Of a stretch of DNA of 64,000 nt, positions 10,781 to 22,489 are shown one piece after another; position 1 is the first letter of the stretch, and each line of letters opens with the position of its first letter. Where the stretch lies: the NCBI RefSeq assembly GCF_041260155.1, contig NC_091931.1, positions 21,985,154 to 22,049,153 on the forward strand. The letters run 5' to 3'. The notes under the pieces were generated by a model. That model ran no database searches. It saw only the letters and a program-made list of their open reading frames with translations, and was not told the origin of the DNA. The stretch is from Ptychodera flava (Eukaryota > Hemichordata > Enteropneusta > Ptychoderidae). The translations under genes and the position numbers were made by a program.

Positions 10781-10786
10781 AATAAA
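10781..10786 (+). terminator. Polyadenylation signal AATAAA, gene B
   Basis: AATAAA lies 109 bases after the stop codon, in a 3' flank closely related to that of gene A. Confidence 0.7.
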
Positions 10787-10799
10787 CATTTTAAACGGA

Positions 10800-13010
10800 T
10801 TTGAATTGTCGTGTGTTTTTGTTTTTTTTTCTAAGTGATGGATGTTGAGCGTGTCCTTACTATCAATATTTGACAAATGGCAATAGTAGTAGCTTTGGGG
10901 TGAATAGGAATTATATTTTCTCCGTACCGTAATTTCTATTGCCGTTGATAGACTATAAAATTCCTGTCGGCCCCAGTCTCTTATTTTAATTATCCGTCTT
11001 AACAAAAGACAGGGGCAGAGTGATTCTTGTGAAATTGCTATGTTGAATAAATTAAAGAGAAAAAGAAATTTAATCAAGTAAGATCGTAAGGATGAAATAT
11101 TTCCCCGTACGTGACAAAATATCGAAAACATTTTCACAAACCATTGCGAAATACTAATTAACTATCATTCGTCGAAGTATTAAAAATGCAGACATTTGAA
11201 CATGCATCGGAAATTCTGAAAAAAAACTTCAAGTTGCCGCAATTGTTGTGCTAAGTAAATATAATCATTTATTAATTCAACATTTTAAATTTCTACCTAT
11301 CCGGCACATGAAGACGGGAAATTCTTCCTTGTATGTGAACAAATATCAAAACCAACATACAAAATGATCCTTTTTCTTTGCATTTGGTTTATTACTGACT
11401 TTCGAACTTGGAAAAAAAGAAAAAATAAAGAGAAACGTTATTTCGAGTTTGTTTGACGTCAATAAGAACGCAGTTACGTTTTATTCTTTGTATGATTTTG
11501 TTTTCCCAATGAAGTGTACGTTCTTTGTATAAAACGTGATCGTCGTTTTAGTAAAAAATTATGATCATCTAAAAGAAGTTTTCATTCTGATTTGCAAATA
11601 GCAATTGTGTGTGTGTGCCGGCAATAATTGTTTATTTTCGAATTTACTTCATTTATTTATTTATTTTTGAAAGTACAGATTGGATCAAACGCAATCATGA
11701 TTTTGTTCTATTATAACACATTTCTTTCACTTTCCCAAAAGTCTGTTCAAATAAACAGTACAAGTCATGCAAATCGAATATTGTGTACAAACAATATGTT
11801 TTTCATTTGTTGATGATTGAATTTAAATCGGGACTAAACAGTGGACGTTTACATGCACTCATACATGCTGTATTGAAAAGTTGAACACAACCACATAGCA
11901 TTTCAACGTGAATTCGGAAGTAGAACGAAAAGTTGTGTTTTACAGATGTGGAAAAAATCCTGCAAATACATCAAAAATTACTATAAATGACGTCACAGAT
12001 AGCGTTCGACGTGACATCTCGAAAGGTCAAATTCCCCGTTATTAAATGTAGGAGTCGAGCATTTATTTATGCAATGTTGTCATATGACAGATGACAATGA
12101 TTGTCACGAACGACAGGCGAGATTGGCTGTGTGGACACATTTAGAATGCTTTCTGTGCGACAACCTTTGAGTCGTGTTCATTACGTACGTTACATCAAAT
12201 CACGTCACATTACATTTTATGAACGTATAGCAGCTAAACATATTTACACTTCAATTTTCACGTTTGACATCTTATTTGCGATTAAATAATTAATGCTTCG
12301 ATCAGTCGCTCACTCTCATTGCTAAAGTTTCAATTTTGTACCGTCTAGCCGACAGCATGATTTAACGATCGTTCCTTGACAGTCTGTTACCGTGTCACAT
12401 GACAATCTGTTACTTTGATCAAAGGAGCCGCATATCAGACTTGTCAGTCATTTGACAAATGAATGTCCTCGTTCGGTGAATTTCACCATTCCTTTCTTTG
12501 TGACATCACCGCAATCGACCTCACTGTCTCCAATTTTGTTGGCAGTCTCATTGGAAGCACTTTTTCCGGATGAAAAAAAAAATGTTGAAATGTATACGTG
12601 TATGCTAATGACCTGACAGTTGTTCCGACAAACTGCACCGTTGACCATCAAACCACGGTGACGTAGTTTACACTCATGACATCTACCCATGCATCGGCAT
12701 TATTTGTCGAGTTCATAATTAAGGCCTTTAGCAATGCTTCACGACAAACACCCATCAGAAATTACTGTTTTCCTTTTAAACAAACAAAAACGAACACCAT
12801 GGCTTTCACTTTCTCTCTGTACCAAGCCTATAGACGTCACTGTCTTCACCCTTTTTTATCCCTTGATGAATTACCTACTTGGTCTATTTTCTGTCAATTC
12901 ACACTTTATTTCGCTTTTAACATCGCACCTTCAACTTAAACTTTATCTTGTCAAAGCTTACCCCGGGAGTTGACATTATACGATCAAAGGTACCGTCAAT
13001 TTCCGTGACC
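10800..13010. repeat. Type-1 3' flank of unit B, no gene
   Basis: No coding sequence is supported. The region aligns with the 3' flank of unit A (3700-6120). Homology continues after the MITE, from about 13371 to 14010. Confidence 0.6.
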
Positions 13011-13014
13011 TTAA

Positions 13015-13366
13015 GGTAGAACGCACCTCGGGGATAGACATTCGGACTCTCAAACTTTTACAATTCTCTTCTGATATACCACATGTGGGGGTTCATTTTA
13101 AAGCTCTCGGTGAAAGAAAACTTTTAACCGGCTTAGTTTTTCGAAATTCAAAAAATTTTACTTTTCTCCATAGAGTTAACACAGGGATGGCGGCCATTTT
13201 GAATTTCTAATATCGGTAAATCTTGGGTAATTTGTTTCTCTATTACCAAAATTTGCACGGTGACCCCCTATTTTTATTCTTGATTTTGAAAGAGAATGAT
13301 TGAAAGATTCCTTGAGGAAAGTTAGAGCAAAAGTTTAAGTCTTTCACTTTCGAGGTGCATACTACC
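13015..13366. mobile_element. 352-bp MITE with TTAA target duplication
   Basis: The ends GGTAGAACGCACCTCG and CGAGGTGCATACTACC form terminal inverted repeats, flanked by TTAA at 13011-13014 and 13367-13370. A second full copy of the same length lies in opposite orientation at 42206-42557. TTAA duplications are typical of piggyBac- and Kolobok-type transposases. Unit A lacks it at the matching place (about 6120), so it arrived after the A/B duplication. No coding capacity. Confidence 0.9.
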
Positions 13367-14336
13367 TTAAATACAATTTTGCCTAATAAGTAAGTCGAAA
13401 AAGTTGAAGGCTGTCGACAACATTTTCAATATGGCAAATCTCTTATGGTCAAACACATAAGGCTAAAAAGTTATAGTTAAATGTTAGGTTATACAACAAT
13501 TTTCTTACATAAAGTGCCTCAAAAGTTGAAAGATGCATGAGTTTATAGTTAGTTTCGCGAAGAAACTTAAGTTTGTGCCCCGACATTGATTATATAAACG
13601 TTTATTTGTTCACTATTTCAAACCCTTACTGTGGTGAGAAGTAGACTTTTTACCAACAACGCATTGCGATATGACGTAGTCTGCTCCCTTAGCACAATAC
13701 AAAATATAATTAAGATAGCGAGGATTACCAAAGTCAAAGTCAAATTGGATCTTCAAATCCAAGAAAACATTAAAATTGTCATCATTCATGGTGAAATGCT
13801 TTATTCTGGAAACCCGTCCAAAAAGTATCGGAGTTAGGTCAAACATTTGTTTCGCTATATTAATTGCATAATTATGCCCTGTACAAACGTTTAACCGGGT
13901 TTGCCGTCGACGGTTCATGACTGAGTCGTTATACTAAATTTTGTCCTATAATATCCGTAACGAAAAAAATATTGTCGATATCAGTGTAAAAAACAAACGT
14001 CATTATATCCTCCATGTCAGGTAGACTTGGTTCAAGTCTGTGATTTGTGAATGTTTGAGTGGAGTGAACGCAATGATTTGTATTTTGCTTTCATGTGAAA
14101 CGCGCGCGTGAGTGGACACGATGAGTGGAGTGAACGCTATACAGCGGAGTTTCACCCGGAATCACAGACTTGGCTTTCTTGCACGATCTGCGTTGCTATA
14201 AATTATTCATGAGATGACGTTTTTCTTTACTCATATATTATTCATAAGATGACATCGCTAAATTTTACACATTGGGAGGAGTTACCAATTGACCCAAACG
14301 AGACGTGCATAAAACTCACATGGCGTTGTTGACAAA

Positions 14337-14510
14337 ATGTCGAGTGCGATCACTCCCACAAAAGTCAGCACGACCTCTGTTGTATCACCGAAAACGCGTG
14401 AAAATATCTGTGTTGTTTGTGGGGCCCATGTTGCAAAATGCGAAAATCGTCGCCGGTTATTCAAGGATGGAAAAAGACACCGTCCTCACAGTTGTAGCCT
14501 GTTCTCTTAC
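14337..14510 (+). pseudogene. Zinc-finger first-exon fragment inside the transposon
   Basis: An open frame starts at the ATG at 14337 and includes ENICVVCGAHVAKCENRRRL, a CxxC-type putative zinc-binding start followed by a basic stretch. It reads into the antisense of the helicase exon at its end, so the true coding part probably stops before about 14510. It may be the start of the transposase or accessory protein of the parental element. The family was not recognised with certainty. Confidence 0.4.
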
Positions 14511-14708
14511 GTGCCCAAAGCGAAGGAAATCAAAACAATGTGGGGCGACTTCGTATGTCAGTGATTTTCCGCTGCCGGTTGGTGCGCAGACGAACACATC
14601 TTTTCCCTCAATGTAACTCTCAACAAGCTTTCTTTGGTAATCTCGCATGATTAGCGATGGTCGACCGATCAGTAGTAAAACGCGGTTGATGTACGAACTT
14701 GATGCCAT
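14511..14708 (-). pseudogene. RecQ/DEAD-like helicase first exon inside the transposon
   Basis: The frame starts at 14708 and reads toward lower coordinates. It contains RDYQRKLVESYIEGKDVFVC, resembling a helicase Q motif region, then APTGSGKSLTYEVAP, a Walker A (motif I) of superfamily 2 helicases. A good donor, GTAAGA, lies just after the codons for RFGH at 14511. Only the first helicase motifs are present, because the rest of the gene is missing from this element. It probably encoded an ATP-dependent DNA helicase carried by the autonomous parent, or a captured host exon. Confidence 0.6.
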
Positions 14709-15250
14709 TATTCGCCCAGATATAAAACGTATAGTACTCGATGTCTAGCTTTGCACGGAGATGACAACAAACTTTTTAATGCATGCAGAGGTTTATTAGC
14801 AATGCGTTCTTCTTATTGGCCAGAATAATGGCGGGGGCTGTCAATCATTTTATATTTGCTCTACGTCACTGTGTACACAGTCCGTCTCACCGCCTGTACT
14901 TAGCAAAAGTCCAAGTCGGTGAATCCGGCAGAAACTAACTCACTACTGCGCAGACTCAAACGTGACGCATTCAATCGCTGGGAAAACCTGGCGTGAGCTG
15001 CCAAATTCCGGATAGGTTTGTACGAAATAGGAGAGACACAAGAGAAACTATTATAAATGATTTTATTTTTTTAAAATTCACCGACTTGAACCAAGTCTAT
15101 CCATGTCAGGGAAGTTGCATTTTATTGTCGCATAAACTTATGGTGATGCTGCTCCTGCACAGTTAATGCTAACTTTGTGATCGTCAAACCGGAAGGGCCG
15201 ATATGTCTAGTCTGTCTCATGATCTGAGTATTCGCCATCCATAGTCAGTC

Positions 15251-16151
15251 CGGGTCAGCTCCAAAATTGGAGACGCTATACATGCTATACCATAATATTT
15301 CCCCCCTCTCATTAGCCAATCAGCGGCCAGCGCGCCATCAGTAAAAATTGTATTTCCTGGCAACCTCCACATGCGTCCTTCGTTACGTACGCCATACTGT
15401 GTCAAACTCCCGCGCCGTATTCTGTCATAATGTCGAACAGTTGTGTGGCCACTCTGTCAAAACACAATTTCAAAATCGCGTACCAGTTTTATTCTGGCTA
15501 AGACAACCAAACCCCATACATCGCTGTGATTCCTAGACTCTGCCTTGAAGTCCTGCGAAATATAAATCGTGTACCTACACAGATCGTTCAGAATACCCCA
15601 TTTGTATCGGAGATGGCAGCGATACAAATTCTACCGTATGGGGAACAGTTGTGTGGCCACTCTGTCAACACATTTTCAAAATCGCGTACCATTTTTAGTC
15701 TGCGTTTGACAACTACAAAACAGATATCGTTTTAAAGCTCTGACATTGCTCTTCTTTCTTGCAAAATGTTATACGCGTACCTACACAAATAACCTTTATA
15801 ACAGTATTTCTAATAGAGATGACGAACATCCACAAAATGATTCTCGGTACTTGAGCGAAATCGATAAACTGGGGGTAGAAATGAATCGTCAATATTTCGA
15901 ATATTTGTTCACTAATCGGACTCCTTGTTGGACATGACCTTCTGCAGAACACGTGGATTATGTTGACTGTCGAAATTCGTCGAAATTCACAAGACAGGGG
16001 CTTAATAAGCGGCCAAAAACTGCCGATCACACTTGGTGGGTAATTTGTGACCCAGCGTGACCTGTACTTTATTAATGATGTAATCTGGTCGATGATTGGC
16101 TGAATGCCGGATATATTATCATAATGAGTCTCCAATTTTGGAGCTGACCCG
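15251..16151. mobile_element. 901-bp inverted-repeat transposon with CAGTC target duplication
   Basis: Both ends carry an exact 24-bp inverted repeat starting CGGGTCAGCTCC and continuing through the self-complementary TCCAAAATTGGA. CAGTC flanks it at 15246-15250 and 16152-16156. An internal direct repeat around GTTGTGTGGCCACTCTGTCA occurs near 15435 and 15648. No protein is encoded, so it is non-autonomous. Confidence 0.85.
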
Positions 16152-16156
16152 CAGTC

Positions 16157-19100
16157 TGAAAGGAGGGTACTTCATTTGCATGCATAATTAGGGATTTAGT
16201 TCAAATTCGAACAGCGCCCTCTAGCCAGTGAGTGACGGTTATGGCATTTTTCGCCAGAATTTTATCCGCAGATATCTCAGCCTTCGTTTAGCATCCGTCC
16301 TGTTTCCAGTTAGCGGCTGAATTGTACTCTTAGTTAGTGTTCGCCGATGATATTTTTGTGGGGTTTTATCGATTCGTTTTTGCGTTAGCCTAATTTTCAT
16401 GGTTTCGAGCGACCGAAAATGCCGTTCACTAAACACTGCCGCAAAAGCATATCCAAAGTCAAATTTCCATGAGAAGTAGGGAGGAGACGTATCTTGAGTA
16501 GGTCCATACGATCTGAAAAAATCTCAGTGGCTTAAGGCTCCGTTTTTGAAACACGTCTCGTTGAAGTTGACTATGCAGCGACGTTCATGTGTTAAATCTA
16601 ACATGGCGTACAGCGCAGCGTGAGGTGTACACGTAGACTCTCTCAGCTCTTTCTCGGTCCTAACCGGGTAACTTAGCAGATTTTTTCGGTTCTATTTATG
16701 TTTTCAATAATTGTGACGAGGAAGCCAGACTGCAAGCTTGTGTTACCTCACTGGCCAAAACAATCTGCCTGGCTGGCTTCTCGGTAAAGTCGTGGACAGC
16801 GCAAATGAAAAAAAAAACACTACGGTGACACCGCGACAGAAGGGCTACGTTTATCACTGTATGCGGCCTAGTCTGGCAGAGACCCTGCGATTCGCGTTCT
16901 TCCCTGTTGGAACACGCGCGCGCCCTTCAGAGACGCGACGCGAATCCCAGGGTCTGGACGTTCTTGCAAGCGACCGGTCGGATTTCTGCCTGATCCGGGT
17001 ACTTTATAAAACTCCACACATCCGTTAATCAAAACAAAAATGACAAGTAGCATAGCCAAATAAAATGAAAAATGAGAAATAAAAACATACCACGTATATA
17101 GGTCTACCGGCTACTAGTATATATTCTCTCCGCCCAGTTAGATAGTTTTTCTTTTGACGTCACTACCCTTATGAATATTCATACCCTGGCAAAAACGGAC
17201 AGTCGCTGTGTCTGGCAGCGCGTGCTCACAGCTGCACAGCCTTCGAATGCAGACCCATCGCGGCGCGCACAAAACAAGGCACAGCGACTGTGGAGAGTCT
17301 ATATGCGCGTACACTTAGTATAGTGGAAGACACCCGTCGTACTGACTAGCAGTGCTGTTTCGTTTATGAGTGATTTTTTCCGTTTTCGCATTCTAGTAGC
17401 TAGCAATCATACAAAAACTGTAGGAAATAACATCGGCCGCAAAAAATCTCCATGGATAAATACGACTACCCTGTATCCCGCACACGAGTACGTGAATATA
17501 CAATAGATGCGGCTAGAATGATAGCCGGTGAACAGCTGCGCCCTGCGGCCGTCCCTGCTAGCATTGCCGGCAACGTAGCGTGCTCGAATTAGACATGGCA
17601 CATTTATAAACTCATGTAGGCCCTAGCAAAAATTTTGGGTTTTTTTAAAGTATTGATGGTCATAATGTGACATTAATTATATACTTTATTATATATTACA
17701 TCAGTGACCCGATTATAGGAGTAAACTTTGAAAAAAATGAAAGATTAATCGTGTAACGCCCGCGCCGTGTGAACGACAAGTGGTTTGGTCGCAGTAAACA
17801 GCGTTGAGTGTACGTAGCGTGACGGGTGTTCGTATACTCATAGACCCTCGAGATCTACGTATACAGCGATATGCTAACTGCATGCCAACATTCAACACTG
17901 CCGCAAATACATGTCCATGGTCGCACGGTCATGAAAATTTCACCAAATGTTGATAATAGTTAAATGAATATTTTCTGAAATTTTCGGCTTGGCTTAAGAC
18001 CTCTAAGGTCATCACAGCTTGAGCGGACGTATAGAAATTTGCATAATTCAATAGGCTGCAGAGCCTCGTTCTGAATGTAAACAAGCAATATGTCGGAATA
18101 CACGTCGTTCGAGCGACTTGGTCGTGAAAATGGGCTCGAAAGCTCACAAATATGATTATTTAATGCGACATTGAACATGCTATGAGGTAATGTACACTTT
18201 TGAGAGTAATTTCATCGTATCTATGCATGATAGAAATAAATACTAATGATAATTGACAGCTGAATTCGTACGTTGCAATGATGGTTTATACCTCTCAGCT
18301 GTGTGCTATTTTTAGACTGTGACCCGAAACACACTGATACAGGTCTTGAACAAAAATAATACTTGTTGTGTCAAACCACTTGCTATTGAACAACGCTTGT
18401 GACAAGTTCGTGAATTTCTGACAGTGTGCATATATTTGCGGCATGATTTCATGATGCATGTATGCGCTGTTAGTGTTACCGTACAAGGCTGATCGTACAG
18501 CCCAGTGTACGCGAGTACAGCGTACAACGCTATGGCACTGAAACTCGCCTTTATGTTATCGGACTTCAGTCAACATTGACGAGTTGAAACATGGTAACTG
18601 AACAGTGATATACTACCCGTTACCAGTGAAAAGGAAAACTGTGACAAATCACGGTCACTCAAATCCACTCTTACAACGATATTATTATCTTGAAAGGCTG
18701 AGGGGTCAGTAAAATCAGGCGTGGGAATGTCCGACCACCACATCCTGCATCGACTCCAAACAGACAGACACTGACAGTTGACAATGACCGAATACAAGAG
18801 AAGTCGGCCAGTACAGTATGCACCCTATTAGAATGTATGCTCCATATTAGTGTTTCTTTTTTTGAAGTCTCACTTAAGTTATATACGAAAGCGATCTAAA
18901 TGTCATTCATAAGATGAGCGTAATGTTTGCAAACTTCACAGATCACAGTTCAACGCACGTATGGGTAAAATTAAAGATAGCGGTGTATCGGGATCGTGGT
19001 AGCGAGTTTTGCAGTCTTCGTCATAGTTACACTTGAAGTTCGTTAAAAAGTCATAGGAGATGGCGAAGCAACTTAGTTAAGAGTCATCAAGCCATGAATT

Positions 19101-22080
19101 TTACTGAAGAAATGGCATAATGTTTGCCTGAACTTTAATACGGTACGCGCGCGATCTGCAGAAACACGGAGGCAGACCGTACATGTTTTGCAGGGTGGAC
19201 GTGGGAGCTCTTCGACTTTGAGTTGTTTTCTGAATGTTCGTAGTACCCGGTAGTATTAAACCGACAAAATAACAAAAACTATGGTAGTAAAAAGTTAAAA
19301 TTGTTTGGCATATTCAACTGTGAAGAGAATGCGTATGCAATCAATTGTTGCGAGTGGCAGACTTCTCCTGGCCGAGTCCCACTGCACTGGCCGAGTTGGT
19401 CGGCACCATCGGCGCTGGCCGAGTTCGCAACTGCCCGACTTCTCCGGTTACCCAATGGAATATTGGTAGCCAATGCCTACGAGGACTACCGCGAAATTGT
19501 AACCCAAGCATCAAATATAAATATAACATAAGTTGGATTGACAACAGTAAAATATGTGATATTGTGCAATCTTTGGGCCTAAACAATTTGTAAACGTGAG
19601 CAAGGCGTCAGCGGAGTGCAACACGTTCCTCACTATAAGCGGCCATCTTGTCTTCTGATGGCGGGACGGTGTACGACCTACACGAGGCCAAAGCAGTGAT
19701 TTGCAGGGCATGAACAAGAATAAAACTAAGTTAGGGGGCTTAAATAATGATTAGACTGTCTAACTATGTAAAAATATTCACAAGAATCAGCTGTGCATGT
19801 AGTTGCGGCAGCTCAAAAGTAGGCCTATGTTTAGCGAGCCATAGATCGACAATACACACATAGCACCAAAAGTAAGCCGTAGAAGTTGATAAAAATTCAT
19901 AGGCACAAACTTAACTGCTTTATATGACCATAGAAACGTCTCTGACATCGTTTGTTGGGAAAAAATGGGCTGAAATTGCCCCCCAAAAAACAGGAAAAAT
20001 CACACTAACGGTCAAGTAGAACAGCGCCCTCATCACTTCCATTTGAACGAAATTCTAATATAAATATGCAAATAGGGTATCTCCGCTCAAGCTGATTATC
20101 GAGCTGTTTTACGAAAAAGGTGAAGTTTACTTCCGCATTTGGCGGGTCGACCTCGCCACCCACTTTGTAGCGATTTAAATAAAATCTTCTTAACTTTTGT
20201 GAGTTAACCCTAGGAAAACAGATCATTAGTATGTATGCTACAACTGAAAGCAAAAATTATAGTTCTAGCTATTGTACGTTTTGCTGCACGTCGATATTTA
20301 AAGCCCGCCCTTTCGCCGCATTTTATCCCTCACTGCAGTGGCGGTCAGCGTGACGAAAACGAGGCTCTACAACACGAACTTTTATGCAAATTTCATAGGC
20401 TCCTTTCAGACTGCGGACAGTACACAGGACGCTAGCTTTCCCACAATCCCATTCGATTTGTACCAACGCATATACGAATTTTGGTCGCTAGAGGGCGCTG
20501 TGAAGAATCTGGGAAATCTCAGACTGCCGCGTTTACAACAGCTGTAAGGGCATGACCCAGACCATCCTCGATCAAGGAACAATTTTCATAAAGTGCAATT
20601 TCTGCCGATTTTCATGGTTTTTTCCGATTTCTTTTCAGTGAAGCCATTGTTTAGCAATTAATCAGAACATTTTTGACCAAAAAGCTGTAAATTTTGCTGT
20701 TTTAAGCCTACTTCTTTGACATTTTCACTCCTACCCCGACGAAAGGAGTACAAGGCCATTTCTTGGAAGTCGACGGTAAAAGGTACGTTGAGATTATCGT
20801 GATTTTGTCCATTTTTTCTGTCAAAAATATGAATTTTAGAAAAAAGCAACGATTTCCTTAATTTTTGGCGCCTTTTTTCTTATCAACTGTGATGGTCATG
20901 AATTTGGAGAACGTACTTTTGTTAAGCAACTCGAGAGCTTTGCAATGGTATGCCGATCGCCCATATTCACCCAATGAATGCAGGAGGAGTAGGAATTTGA
21001 CTATGAGCATGTAAAAACTACTTTAATTTTCTAAGTTTTACGTCAGTAATTAGCCTGTACAAAGGCAGGTAGGCAGGTAGGCTACTGACATAGTATGTTT
21101 TGACAACGGAATATTCCTGCAGTATCTACCTCCAGCAGTGCAGTGTACTATACTGCAGCTGTGACTGACCATGGCATAGCCACTGTACTTTTCTGTGTCT
21201 GTCAGTTGTCAGCATTTTACTTTCATGTTAAAAGGTTTAGGAAAAACACAAAGAACGAGACATATGTTTTTAAAAAGATGCAGTGCAGTGTATCAGAATG
21301 CAAGATGCATACTGCGTCTGGCCATCTAAATATATGCCGTTATGCTTTGCAGTATAACCTTTCTGAACAAATGTAAATAAACACGTTTTTATTGTTGTTT
21401 GTTTGTTTGTTTGTTTGTTTGTTTGTTTGTTTGTTTATCTATCAATCATTCTATTGTTTATTTATGACTTTACACAATGCCATCCATAGAAAATTTCACA
21501 TAGTATTGTTTATTGATTTTTATTTTCATTTATTTTTTTGTTTATTTATTTTTTTAATGTACAAGAATGTTCATATTCTATGCATATGCAGTCATTATAA
21601 GTTCAAAATTTCACAGGAGAAGCAGCCAAAATTTCAGGATCAGTTCTGTACAACCATCTGATTAAAATAGTCTTTGCCCAGTGCCCCCCACCCAGGTGAC
21701 GCCTGATATCCATTTCATTCGTTGATGGGACATTTCTATTCCTGAGCTGCTGTGTATATTAATTCCCTTATCTCTTTTCAGGAGTTGGTGTCCATGTGCA
21801 GCTACAGTATGCATATAATAGGTGAGTGATATGTGAGGTAACTCACAAATTATCCTTTTGACCCAGTTGACAGCATTGGAATGAAATGTTGAAATTAAAG
21901 AATCAAAATCTATGATATTTGTATTGTATTGATTGTTGATTAGTTTGAAAGTGCTTGCATCAAATTGTTGTAATTGCCATTATGCTATTTAAAAGTCTAT
22001 ATTCCCTTATCAAAGATATGATTGTGCTTGCATATTTTGAATCGGTTAGAATTTTATTGCATCCACTGAGGACATCATTG
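16157..22080. other. Long stretch without a recognisable gene
   Basis: Short open frames occur on both strands, but none shows a domain, a coherent exon series or paralogy within the window. The 16600-17300 and 19150-20500 segments are locally richer in CpG than the surroundings. A GTTT microsatellite lies at 21399-21436. Repeat-like phrases such as AACAGCGCCCTCT occur at about 16213 and 20020. Confidence 0.5.
21399..21436. repeat. (GTTT)n microsatellite
   Basis: About nine uninterrupted GTTT units. Confidence 0.95.
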
Positions 22081-22489
22081 TCCATCATGCGTGTGCATGC
22101 ACCACCTTCGTAACCGCCCCCATATTTTTTGACAATGCTTTTATTCTTAAGAATGCTTTCAGTTGACAAACTCTACTGGTGGGATTTTCAGAGATATACA
22201 TTGCATTCTCAATGGTAGAGAGGCTGTCTTGAATGGCTTTGTTTTGTTTGTTCTTTGATAGTCTGTTTTGTTCACTCTCCTTACTTCCACAGACCTTTCC
22301 TTCACTGTCTTTTTTAGGAGGGGAATATTTTAAAAGTGTATTCATGTGGTTTATCAAAACTGTTGTATTTTTTTGTTGTATGGTTTTCAATCATTTTTGC
22401 CATTGTGTGTCTGTGATATGCAATTAAGTCACCTGCTTCACCTACTTTATTAATTTCTTCATCTATACTTTCATATTTTTTTGAAATCA

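Larger units (their letters stand above)
14022..15099. mobile_element. 1078-bp DNA transposon derivative with 11-bp target duplication
   Basis: Terminal inverted repeats TAGACTTGGTTCAAGTC face each other at the two ends. The flanks are TCCATGTCAGG at 14011-14021 and 15100-15110, and outside them the array unit continues uninterrupted. Short copies of the terminal motif (CAAGTCTGTGA, CAAGTCGGTGA) recur inside at about 14165 and 14925. The element contains two first exons pointing at each other, which suggests an internally deleted derivative of a larger autonomous element. A duplication of 11 bp would suit a Mutator-like element, but I cannot assign the superfamily. Confidence 0.8.

Noticed and set aside
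10538-11137. 199-codon minus-strand open frame across the 3' end of gene B
   Set aside because: Antisense shadow of exon 3 and its 3' flank; the matching frame over gene A is much shorter and differs outside the exon.
15713-16135. 140-codon minus-strand open frame inside the 901-bp element
   Set aside because: No transposase motif or known domain; it overlaps an internal repeat and looks like a chance frame.
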